Positions 39,271 through 49,821 of a DNA stretch of 64,000 nt are shown one piece after another (the first letter of the stretch is position 1; each line of letters opens with the position of its first letter). The notes beneath the pieces were generated by a model. It was not told the origin of the DNA, ran no database searches, and saw nothing but the letters and a program-made list of their open reading frames with translations. The DNA is from Macrothele yani. Taxonomy: Eukaryota; Arthropoda; Arachnida; Araneae; Macrothelidae. The position numbers and the translations under genes are program-made. The stretch lies in the NCBI GenBank assembly GCA_039090855.1, contig CM077034.1, forward strand, positions 15,793,219 to 15,857,218, given 5' to 3'.

Positions 39271-42200
39271 AACAAGTTAGTAAAATCATGCAATGCATTG
39301 ATTATAATACGCTTTCCAACATACCAGAAATCATTACTCAAGTTATCACTTAAGTTATGAGAACAATGGCTGCGGAATAAATATCGCTCCTGTGCCCTGA
39401 CCTTTGATCCCATTTCGAAATGATATTCAACAGAACCGGTTCGGTATACCTCCGAAATAACATGATAACGTTTTGTCGCAATCGAACCATTTTGTGCGTA
39501 AGTTATGATGCATATAAGGGAGGGAAAAGATCACGCTCCTGTGTCCTAATCTTTGACCCCATTTAACCCATTTTCAACAGGATTCGTCCCCAGGCAGGCC
39601 CCTACAACATACTAACATTTCATCCAAATCGAAGAATTTTTACTTAAGTTATGACGCATAATGGCGATGGAAGTGATTCCGCACTTATGTCCTGACCTTT
39701 GACCCCATTTCGCCCATTTTCAATAGAATTTGTCCTCAGGTGGTCCCCTACCAGATACTAAAATCTAATCGAAATTGAACCCTTTTTACGTTGGTTATGA
39801 CGCATAAGAACAGTGTAATGAATCCCGCTCCTATGTCCTGACCTTTGACCTCATTTCGTCCATTTTAAAGAGGGTTCGTCCGCAGTTGGTCCCCTACCAC
39901 ATACTAAAATTGCATCCAAATCGAACTATTTTTACGCACGTTATGACGCATAAGGGCAATGGAATGCATCCCGCTCCTATGTCCTGACCTTTGACCCCAC
40001 TTCACCCATTTTCAATCGGGTTCATTCCCAGGTAGGCGGTTCTCTACAATATACTAAAATTTTATCGACACCGAAACATATTTACGTAAGTTATGACGCA
40101 TAAGGGCAATGGAATGGATCCCGCTCTTATGCCGTGACCTTTGACCCCATTTCGTCCATTTTCAATCGGGTTCGTTCTCAGGTGGTTCCCTACAACAAAC
40201 TGAAATTTCATCCAAATCGAACCATTTTTACCCCAGGTGGTTCTCTACAATATGCTGAAATTTCATCGACACCGAATCATATTTACGCAAGTTATGACGC
40301 ATAAGGGCAATGGAATGGATCCCGCTCCTATGCCGTGACCTTTGACCCCATTTCGTCCATTTTCAATCGGGTTTGTTCTCAGGTGGTCCCCTACCATAAA
40401 CTGAAATTTCATCCAAATCGAACCATCTTTTACGCACGTTATGACGCATAAGGGCAATGGAATGCATCCCGCTCCTATGTCCTGACCTTTGACCCCACTT
40501 CACCCATTTTCAATCGGGTTCATTCCCAGGTAGGTGGTTCTCTACAATATACTAAAATTTTATCGACACCGAAGCATATTTACGTAAGTTATGACGCATA
40601 AGGGCAATGGAATGGATCCCGCTCCTATGCCGTGACCTTTGACCCCATTTCGTCCATTTTCAATCGGGTTTGTTCTCAGGTGGTCCCCTACCATAAACTG
40701 AAATTTCATCCAAATCGAACCATTTTTTACGCACGTTATGACGCATAAGGGCAATGGAATGCATCTCGCTCCTATGTCCTGACCTATGACCCCACTTCAC
40801 CCATTTTCAATCGGGTTCATTCCCAGGTAGGTGGTTCTCTACAATATACTAAAATTTTAACGACACCGAAACATATTTACGTAAGTTATGACGCATAAGG
40901 GCAATGGAATGGATCCCGCTCTTATGGCGTGACCTTTGACCCCATTTCGTCCATTTTCAATCGGGCTCGTTCTCAGGTGGTCCCCTACCACAAACTGAAA
41001 TTTCATCGACACCGAATCATATTTACGCAAGTTATGACGCATAAGGGCAATGGAATGGATTCCGCTCCTATGCCGTGACCTTTGACCCCATTTCTTCCAT
41101 TTTCAATAGGGTTCGTTCTCAGGTGGTCCCCTACCACAAACTGAAATTTCATCCAAATCGAACCATTTTTTACGCACTTTATGACGCATAAGGGTAATGG
41201 AATGCATCCCGCTCCTATGTCCTGACCTTTGACCCCACTTCACCCATTTTCAATCGGGTTCATTCCCAGGTAGGTGGTTCTCTACAATATACTAAAATTT
41301 TATCGACACCGAAACATATTTACGCAAGTTATGACGCATAAGGGCAATGGAATGGATCCCGCTCTTATGGCGTGACCTTTGACCCCATTTCGTCCATTTT
41401 CAATCGGGCTCGTTCTCAGGTGGTTCCCTACAACAAACTGAAATTTCATCCAAATCGAACCATTTTTACCCCAGGTGGTTCTCTACAATATTGCTGAAAT
41501 TTCATTGACACCGAATCATATTTACGCAAGTTATGACGCATAAGGGCAATGGAATGGATCCCGCTCTTATGCCGTGACCTTTGACCCCATTTCGTCCATT
41601 TTCAATCGGGTTCGTTCTCAGGTGGTTCCCTACAACAAACTGAAATTTCATCCAAATCGAACCATTTTTACCCCAGGTGGTTCTCTACAATATTGCTGAA
41701 ATTTCATTGACACCGAATCATATTTACGCAAGTTATGACGCATAAGGGCAATGGAATGGATCCCGCTCCTATGCCGTGACCTTTGACCCCATTTCTTCCA
41801 TTTTCAATAGGGTTCGTTCTCAGGTGGTCCTCTACCATAAACTGAAATTTCATCCAAATCGAACCATTTTTTACGCACGTTATGACGCATAAGGGCAATG
41901 GAATGCATCTCGCTCCTATGTCCTGACCTTTGACCCCACTTCACCCATTTTCAATCGGGTTCATTCCCAGGTAGGTGGTTCTCTACAATATACTAAAATT
42001 TTATCGACACCGAAATATATTTACGTAAGTTATGACGCATAAGGGCAATGGAATGGATCCCGCTCTTATGCCGTGACCTTTGACCCCATTTCGTCCATTT
42101 TCAATCGGGTTCGTTCTCAGGTGGTTCCCTACAACAAACTGAAATTTCATCCAAATCGAACCATTTTTACCCCAGGTGGTTCTCTACAATATGCTGAAAT

Positions 42201-43309
42201 TTCATTGACACCGAATCATATTTACGCAAGTTATGACGCATAAGGGCAATGGAATGGATCCCGCTCCTATGCCGTGACCTTTGACCCCATTTCTTCCATT
42301 TTCAATAGGGTTCGTTCTCAGGTGGTCCTCTACCATAAACTGAAATTTCATCCAAATCGAACCATTTTTTACGCACGTTATGACGCATAAGGGCAATGGA
42401 ATGCATCTCGCTCCTATGTCCTGACCTTTGACCCCACTTCACCCATTTTCAATCGGGTTCATTCCCAGGTAGGTGGTTCTCTACAATATGCTGAAATTTC
42501 ATCGACACCGAATCATATTTACGCAAGTTATGACGCATAAGGGTAATGGAATGGATCCCGCTCCTATGCCGTGACCTTTGACCCCATTTCGTCCATTTTC
42601 AATCGGGTTCATTCCCAGGTGGTCCCCTACCACATATTAAAATTTCATTCAAATCGAACTATTTTTACGCACGTTATGACGCATAAGGGCAATGGAATGC
42701 ATCTCGCTCCTATGTCCTGACCTTTGACCCCACTTCACCCATTTTCAATCGGGTTCATTCCCAGGTAGGTGGTTCTCTACAATATACTAAAATTTTATCG
42801 ACGCCGAATCATATTTACGCAAGTTAGGACGCATAAGGACAATGGAATGGATCCCGCTCCTATGCCGTGACCTTTGACCCCATTTCGTCCATTTTCAATC
42901 GGGTTCATTCCCAGGTGGTCCCCTACCACATATTAAAATTTCATTCAAATCGAACTATTTTTACGCACGTTATGACGCATATGGGCAATGGAATGCATCC
43001 CGATCCTATGTCCTGACCCTTGACCCCACTTCACCAATTTTCAATCGGGTTCATTCCCAGGTGGTTCTCTACAATATGCTGAAATTTCATTTTCACCGAA
43101 ACGTATTTACGCAAGACATAAGGGCAATGGAATGGATTCCGCTCCTATGCCGTGACCTTTGACCACATTTCGTCCATTTTCAATATAGGGTTCGTCCCCA
43201 GATGGTCCCCTATCACGTAATTAAATTTTATCGAAATCGAACCATTTTTACGCGAGTTATCGTACCGAGAGACTGACGGACGGAGAAAGCTGGAGCATAC
43301 ACGCTTCTT
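39271..43309. mobile_element. Satellite-bearing element, locus 3
   Basis: The left end matches locus 2 from AACAAGTTAGTAAAATCA through CGCTTTCCAACATACCAGAAAT, followed by one type A unit (39350-39520) and roughly 26 type B-like units. The right end is TTATCGTACCGAGAGACTGACGGACGGAG with AAAGCTGGAGCATACACGCTTCTT, given here in pieces: TTATCGTACC, GACGGACGGAG, GGAGCATACACGCTTCTT. The A-then-B order is the same as at locus 2. No protein is encoded. Confidence 0.7.
39530..43230. repeat. Type B satellite with 297-bp and 498-bp higher-order repeats
   Basis: The units are about 148 bp, built on GTGACCTTTGACCCCATTTC, CCATTTTCAATCGGGTTC and TATGACGCATAAGGGCAATG. Homologous frames start at 40263, 40560 and 40857 (297-bp dimers) and at 41704 and 42202 (498 bp, a dimer plus extra partial units that join at ACCATTTTTACCCCAGGTGG). 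The first units (39530-40000) are more divergent. The 60-64-codon minus-strand frames are repeat artefacts. Confidence 0.93.
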
Positions 43310-45177
43310 GATAATGGGACCACAAGAAAGAAACAAAAAATTGTTTAGAAGAAACAGGCCGAATTGGAAGTGAAAGAAACAATAATTCATCCATACCCAA
43401 GAAAGAAATAGAAAGAAAAAATTTCGCCTTTTGTTTTTCTCGTTCGTAAGGCGCAGTACGAAAAAGAAATATGCGAAATATCCTTTCTTGTATTCTACAG
43501 ACGCTATAGTTTTCATTAAGTGCATATGAAAAGATTTCTGGAGATTTTATTTGATTGCGGTTGTTTGCTTAACAACGCGTCTCGTGTTCCTTTCTGTACA
43601 ATAGCATAATAGACAGGGAAAATATATGTTCCCGATCCCGTTTCATTGAAGTTAGAGGCCTTTCATCTAGCTATGATTGTTTGCGCTAATGAGAGAAAAA
43701 AAAAAAAATCGTGGCTGTTTAATGCTTTCAATGTGAGATAACTTATAACACACACCGTCAAATACCTTGCAGTTTCTTTGTAGCATTTCGGCATCATATT
43801 TTCTGCCATGAGTTTTTTAATAGAAAGGAAGTTAGAAAAAAAAAAAAAAAAAGGGAGACACGAAAGATCTGAGAACTATTTGCAGTAAAAAAAATTCGCT
43901 GCTTTGAATGAAAACAGCGCTTCTTTGTTCCGCAATATAAATTGCTTTCATGGAAAACAACATTACGAAAGTTCAACTCCGTCGGACCTTAAACTAACGT
44001 TACAGCTATTAAACGTTAATTATAAATGCCTTTTTAGCAGTTGAAGTTAACTGAAAGGCAAATACAAATTGACGTTTAACAAGTATTGTTAAATACACGT
44101 ACGAATTTCCAAGCGGGATGATCATATGCATCTGTGAAGGTCACGTGTCTGCTGAAGAAAATTTGAAGTGTTTCTTATTTCATTGTTTTAAAAACTTTGC
44201 GCGTTTTTTAGGAAACTTAGGCCAAGCAGCTGGCCATTCATAGTTCTTGTACTTTGCGCTGTGTTTTCAAAGTAGTTAAGTTCTTATTAACTACTTAATT
44301 ATGCACTTAAAGCACTGCTGAAATGCTTTGTACATATTGCAACTAATTGTTTAAGTCATATAACTTTCACAAAGCTTTTCTTTAGTTAATTATTGTCTTT
44401 AATTTATTCTCGTTTTTGTGTTGTCAGAAGTTGTAGAGTAGGGGGTTTTAGAATCAAGTTTTCTTTCAAAAATCTGATTTTTTAAAAAATTAATATTTCC
44501 TTTTTTAATTGCAATGTAAAAATTTGGATTTCTTTTGCATTGCTTTTCAGGTTTAAATTCTCTCTCAGGCGAACTTGGCATTTCGTTATAGCTGAAAATT
44601 ATTTCTAATTATTATGTCACTCTCACAGCTTGAGTTCTCTTTAATCTTCTTCTCTCTGTTTAATAGTAACAGATGAAGAGCATGGGTCGGGCCAGGAGGG
44701 TTATGGATGCAAGCGAAATTGTTAACTAGTGCTAGGTCATACAACTCTGCGGAGGTCATGACATATATATATTTTTTAAAACAATTTTTGGTGGGCTTGT
44801 TACTTGCATCTATGGGTTTGCAGAAACCCATTTCCAACTAGGTCTTTGTGGAAGTGAGAAAATGCAGAGTTTTTGCTGGTCCTTGATAAAGCCAAGGCTC
44901 AGTATTCTCGACACTTTCTACATTCAGTTGTTTTATTTTATTTTTTTATCTTTTCTCCTTTTACTCACCGGTAGATACATAACCTTTTCTATGTTGTACT
45001 TGGTATGAGTCAAAAATATATATGCATTTTTTTTTTTTTTTGCTTAGGTCTCTTCTTAATAGAATGTGAATTCTGAATTTTCAAAACTGCTGCGTAGCGC
45101 GTTTTGATCTTCAGATTATTTTGCAACTTTCGTTTTAAATTCTAAAGTTTTTTCTTAGTTTTCAGTTTTGCTCTTCA

Positions 45178-45178
<1 letters not shown>
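43310..45178. other. AT-rich intergenic sequence
   Basis: No gene, RNA or known repeat is recognised. Several A runs occur (for example 43694-43708 and 43837-43853). The short minus-strand frames at 43145-43525, 43794-43976, 44399-44581 and 44586-44837 have no motif I recognise. Confidence 0.6.

Positions 45179-45209
<31 letters not shown>
45179..45209. repeat. (TA)n microsatellite
   Basis: About 15 TA units lie at the 5' junction of the LINE insertion, and TA-rich DNA is a plausible LINE target. Confidence 0.9.
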
Positions 45210-45211
<2 letters not shown>

Positions 45212-46543
45212 TGAATGAAGGAAAGATTCCTGAGGATTGGAACACCGCTACAATGATCCTGCTACATAAAAAAGGTGACATTGAGGATCTCAGGAACTAC
45301 AGACCTATCAGCCTCCTATCAGTGGTTTATAAAATCTTCACTAAAGTTCTTCCACACCGCTTGAAGGTAACACTGGACATGGCTCAACCGAGAGAACAAG
45401 CTGGATTCAGGAGTGGCTACAGCACAATAGATCATATCCACGTACTGAGAGAACTAATTGAAAGAGCGAGGGAATATGAACTTCCATTGTGCATGGCTTT
45501 TATCGATTATGAAAAAGCCTTTGATTCGGTGAAACCATCAGCAGTTACCACGGCTCTGAAATCCTGCGGTATTGAAGATGCGTACATTAATATTATTAAT
45601 AACATCTATGAAAATGCAAGTGCAAAGATTAGGCTGTTTGAAAATACAACACACATAAAAGTTGGAAAGGGAGTGAGACAAGGTGACACCATATCTCAGA
45701 AGCTCTTTAATGCGACATTGGAAAATGTCTTTCAATCACTGAACTGGGAAAACAAAAGGATAAAGATTAATGGAGATTATCTAACTCACCTTCGTTTTGC
45801 TGATGACGTAGTCCTTTTTGCAACTAGCCCATCAGAGCTGCAGAGTATGATCCAGGAACTTGCTGACAAGAGTAAAGAAGTGGGATTAAAAATGAACTTT
45901 CAGAAGACAAAAGTGATGTTCAATGCTTTTACAAGAAATGAAGATTTATCGATTGATGGAGAAAAGCTGGAGATAACAGACACGTACGTTTATCTTGGAC
46001 AGCAGATATCAAGTGAGGGTCACATTGATGAAGAAATTAATCGGCGTATAAAACTTGCCTGGAGAGCTTTTGGAAGAAACAGCATAATTTTCAAGAGCAA
46101 TATGCCATTATGTCTTAAAAGAAAAGTGTTTGATCAATGCATCCTTCCAGTGCTTACGTATGGTGCAGAGACGTGGACCTTAGCTAAAAGAGACATACAA
46201 AGGCTGCAGACAACTCAAAGCAGCATGGAGAGGTGCATGCTTGGTGTAACCAGGAGAGATAAGAAGAGGAACTCGTGGATCCGAAAAATGACAAGACATC
46301 ATGATCAGAGTTAAATCCCTGAAATGGCAATGGGCTGGACATACTGCCAGAAGGACAGACACAGCCGAAATTTTAGATTGGATTCCAAGGGACAGAAAAA
46401 GACCCAGAAGAAGACCCCATAGGAGATGGGTGGATGAAATTCGAAAGTATGCGGGAGTGACATGGAGGAGACTGGCACAAGACAGACCGTTGTGGAGGAA
46501 ACTTGGGGAGACCTTCGTCCAGCAGTGGATTGATAATGGTTGA
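45208..46543 (+). pseudogene. RTE-like reverse transcriptase, truncated and frameshifted
   Basis: The open part (45208-46314) shows reverse-transcriptase motifs in order: NYRPISLLSVVYKI near residue 30, EQAGFRSGYSTIDHI near 70, the catalytic AFIDYEKAFDS near 97, GVRQGDTISQKLFNATLENV near 152, the RFADDVVLF catalytic box near 195, then LKMNFQKTKVM and YVYLGQQIS in the thumb region. The frame then stops. The C-terminus continues in another frame (46301-46543: MIRVKSLKWQWAGHTARRTD ... RRWVDEIRKYAGVTWRRLAQ). The break is explained by eight bases (GTGGAAGA) missing after ATGACAAGA, which the copy at 33.8 kb still has. Nothing upstream of the fingers domain is present, so it is not autonomous. Confidence 0.88.
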
Positions 46544-46560
46544 CAATGATGATGATGATG
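45217..46560 (+). mobile_element. 5'-truncated RTE-like non-LTR retrotransposon
   Basis: The insertion is flanked by an 11-bp direct repeat, ATATGCTGAAT, at 45206-45216 and 46561-46571, and ends in a short (GAT)n tail at 46547-46560. RTE-clade LINEs often end in short tandem repeats rather than poly(A), and 5' truncation is normal for LINE insertion. The endonuclease and the start of the reverse transcriptase are missing. The first six bases of the coding match (CTGAAT) fall in the duplication, consistent with microhomology at the 5' junction. Clade assignment rests on motif style only. Confidence 0.8.
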
Positions 46561-46571
46561 ATATGCTGAAT

Positions 46572-47244
46572 ACACATAACTCAGCTGTCTCAACAAATTA
46601 TAACTTCTGTGAATTAGTAATTCACACTGGTATTTCACGTGAAATCCAAGCCTTTGAGGTCGGTGGCTTTTACAAAATCCGGTCTTGGCATCATTGCGAT
46701 TAGTGACACTATTTCCAAAGTCAGCGGGTCAGGAACACCTTTCGCTTGAATCAGCGCACAACTCCCAACAAATCACATCTTTTCCCCCTCCCCAATGACT
46801 ACTTAACTGCGATGCCAAGTTCTCCTGCGTTTTTCTGTAGTTACAAATCACCCTAAGTCGTGATCAGAGGATACAGCTAAAGCCCATCATCACCAACGGT
46901 GGAGGTGCTCATGTCAAAGGTGCTTTATCTCAGGTGAAAAAAAAAATAATAATAATAAATAATAATAAATAAAATAATAGTGGATTAGAGCACTTGGAAA
47001 CCCGTCTCGAACTTCACCTGCGTACAAAAAAAAAAAAAAAAAAAGTATTAGTCTGCAAACAAAACGAATTTGCGCGACTTCAAATAAATTGAGCACAATT
47101 TATGACGAAGTTTCTGATTTAATGAACGCAATAGATCACACCTAATTCTCAGATACAATTTGTCTTATTGACGTGTCTACAATTTTTTTTTTTTAAGAGT
47201 GAAAGAAGGTTCACGATTTTGTCTTACAAAAAAAAAAAAAACAG
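46572..47244. other. Intergenic sequence with A-rich runs
   Basis: No gene is recognised. An (AAT)-rich run lies at about 46939-46979 and A runs at 47026-47044 and 47227-47241. Confidence 0.5.
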
Positions 47245-47390
47245 TCATTTGCAAAAGTTTTAAGACCACCTATCAATTTATTGAAAATTAAGATTTTCGA
47301 AGAAATAATTAACTAGTCACAGATATTTGAACAAAAAGGTCACCTGAAAACTTACAATATTTTGAACATAAAAGGACCGAAATCAGTATA
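47245..47390 (+). mobile_element. Possible Tc1-like terminal fragment
   Basis: CAGTCATTTGCAAAAGTTTT followed by AAGACCACC resembles the outer end of a Tc1-type inverted repeat. The mariner copy at 47391 starts inside it at a TA. No matching opposite end was found, so this is tentative. Confidence 0.3.
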
Positions 47391-48648
47391 TACACAGTGT
47401 GGCAAAGAATATTTTAAGACTGGGTCTGTAAAATGAAATAGAAACAAGAAATTAAAATTTGTTTTGGTTTGTTATACAAAATAAGTCCCTCCGGTTTTAA
47501 TACACTTGTTACAGCGATTTAATAATGATTAAAATGCCTTCACTTTGCGGAATTGCCTCCAAAGCACGCGTCGAAGCTGTTTGTATGATCGAAATATCAT
47601 ATAAATAACATCCTTTTAACGTCACTTTAAGTTTTGGGAATAAAGAAAAGTCGCGAGGTGCTAAATCGGGCGAACACGGTGGATGATTCCACATACAGAC
47701 ATTATTTTTCGACAGAAATCTACGAACAAGGAGTGGCGTGTGACTGGGTGCATTATCGTGCAACAAACACCAACTGCTTTCATCTCGATATTCTGGACGA
47801 ATGCGGCGTATTCTGCCCATCAAACGCCTCAAAACATTTAAATAAAACTCATCAGTAATTATTTGTCCACTTGGAACAAATTTTTTGTGGATAATACCCT
47901 TACTATCGAAGAATGTAATGAGCATTGTTTTGATTTTCGATGGAACTTTTCTTGTTTTTTTGGCTTGTGGTGAGTTTTTTGACTTCCATTCCGCACTTTG
48001 TCGCTTTGTTTTAGGATCATATTGAAAACACCATGTTTCATCACCTGTAACAATCGATTTTAAGAAGTTTGGATCATTTTCAGCGGCTGAAATGATGTCT
48101 CTGCAATGTGCACTTCTCCTTGATTTTTGTTCATTGGTTAACGTGTGTGGAACAAATTTAGCACAGACTTTTGTTTTGCCCAAATCTTCATGCAGGATGG
48201 TTCGAATCGTTTCTTTGTTGATGTTTAAAGACTCTTCCATCATTCTTAGTGACGCACATCGATTGTTTGCCACGAAATCACGCACTTTTTCAATAATCTC
48301 AGGTGCCCTTGGTCTTCCGGTATGCTTATCATCTTCTAGCGTATCTCTTCCGTCCAAAAAAACGTTTGTGCCACAGGAAAACATTTGATCTACTTAAACA
48401 AAACTCACCGTAAACTTGTTTCATCATTTGGTACGTAGGCACTTTTATTAAGTTTTGCGTTAAATTTAATAACAGCCCTTCGTTCCATCTTAATAATTCA
48501 ACACGAAAAAATTTGACTTCTCTAATGAACGGCCGTTTCGTTTGAGTTGCTTTAACAACTGCGCAGTACTTTTGGCAGAAAGCAAGCAGATGGTCACGGT
48601 TTATAACGCATTCGCGATTACATTGGTGGCGCCACCGTAGGCTGAAAT
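47391..48648 (-). mobile_element. mariner element, copy 2, right end missing
   Basis: The left end TACACAGTGTGGCAAAG matches copy 1 and follows a TA at 47389-47390. Homology to copy 1 runs to GCCACCGTAGGCTGAAAT at 48648 and then stops. The last ~38 bp, with the right inverted repeat, are replaced by Tc1-like sequence. The element can no longer be excised by its own ends. Confidence 0.9.
47509..48488 (-). pseudogene. mariner transposase, copy 2 (better preserved)
   Basis: A 291-codon frame (48384-47509) covers the linker and the whole catalytic domain: VTGDETWCFQYDPKTKRQS, LLHDNAPSHTPLL and PCSPDLAPRDFSLFPKL, with all three aspartates and a 34-residue D-D spacing, typical of mariner. It keeps a short K-codon run (KKTRKVPSK) where copy 1 has an expanded homopolymer. 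The N-terminal helix-turn-helix (start at 48488) is out of frame because of one extra T in the run before GGACGGAAGAGATACG (about 48358). The C-terminus ends IIIKSL. It is close to intact, but with the frameshift and the missing right repeat it is not autonomous. Confidence 0.9.
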
Positions 48649-49469
48649 TCCGTATAACTGCCCCAACGTAGGAAGCACGTGGTCATTCAAATTGGTGCAG
48701 TAGGTCTCGGCGTTGAGCCTACCAGGAATTGCGACCAAGGGTCCCGTGCCATACCAGGAGAAACACCTCCCAAAGCATAATTCCACCGCCGCCGAACTTC
48801 ACAGTTTGCACAATACATTCCCGCAGGAGGCGTTCTCCAGGCAGACGCCAAACGCAGACCCTGCCATCCGAACGGTAGAGGGTGAACCTTGATTTGTCGC
48901 TCCAGAGAACCTGTTTCCACTGTTCAAATGTCCACTATCGACGTTCTTTGTACCACGTTAGCCGAGCAGCGCTATTGGACTTGGTGATCAAAGGCTTGTG
49001 GGTCCATGATAACCGAGCAGATGGGCTTCCTTACGGATGGTATTCATCGAAAGAACACTCCCGGATGCCTGTTGAAACTCCTCGTGGATGTGGCCCATCG
49101 ATTTGGTGCGGTTCTTCTCAATTTCTCTGGCCAGCACCCGTCAGTCTCTAACTCCCAGTTTTGTGGGTCTGCCGGGTCGGGGCACATTCCGACAGTCACC
49201 TCTCATCTTCCACTTGTCCAATCACGTAGGCCACTGTCGATTTTGGGTACTTCAACTCGCTGGATATGTCATCGGCCATTTCTGTGATACCCGACGATTA
49301 CACCTTTCTCGAAATCAGAGAGCTCCGAACTGCGTGGCATCTTGCATGCGACTGGTTGTGTTGTTGTTTCCCCCACACGATATTTAACGGCGGCGCCTGC
49401 CGTGACGTGTATCAGGACCATAGATATTGGCGATTGCAGGGATGTCCAATTGCTTGTTGGTAGATAGTG
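48649..49469 (-). mobile_element. Tc1-like element fragment fused to mariner
   Basis: It matches the element at 62147-63339 from the equivalent of 62514 to the end. The right terminal repeat TTGCTTGTTGGTAGATAGTG ends at 49469 and a TA follows. About 367 bp of the other end, including the last catalytic residue and its inverted repeat, are gone. Remaining protein traces are [20 protein letters not shown] and the N-terminal domain in several frames. Confidence 0.85.
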
Positions 49470-49821
49470 TATCTAAACGCTCTAACCTACAATAAAAATT
49501 GAAATCTTGAGATGCCGAAGTGAGCAAGATTGCATCTGAAAGCAGATGTTGTCCCAATAGCACATTGTCGAGAATTTAGATAGTTCCGATTTGTAACACC
49601 AGATGTCGCATTACTTTGTAGAAAAAGCTTCGGTATGAAGTTTTAAACTAACCGTCGAATAGGACATTCAGTCTGAAGCAAGCGGTGAAGGGGATAACAA
49701 GTGTGCCGGAGAAAAAAAGTCATTTAAGGCGAGAAAATCAAATTAAAAGTTATTAAGGTAAGATTGCGGGAAAACAACTTTTCGAGTTTATTGCTGATTA
49801 TGAGCCAACAGAAGGGATAGT
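49470..49821. other. Unannotated sequence
   Basis: No gene or terminal repeat is recognised between the Tc1 fragment and the next Tc1 relic. The older relic may start in here, but I could not find its left inverted repeat. Confidence 0.4.

Noticed and set aside
34136..43309. Assigning the satellite-bearing elements to Helitrons
   Set aside because: I could not see a 5' TC with a 3' hairpin and CTRR end at matching positions in both copies, so the class is left open.
43145..44837. Small frames of 60-126 codons in AT-rich DNA
   Set aside because: They have low-complexity or random composition and no motif. The longest one partly covers satellite sequence.
46180..46638. 152-codon minus-strand frame opposite the LINE 3' end
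   Set aside because: It is antisense to the conserved reverse-transcriptase C-terminus, and the HHHHH run comes from the (GAT)n tail.
48882..49463. Plus-strand frames over the Tc1 fragment and the matching frame at 62861-63337
   Set aside because: They are antisense to the Tc1 N-terminal coding region, and similarity between the two is due to the element itself.
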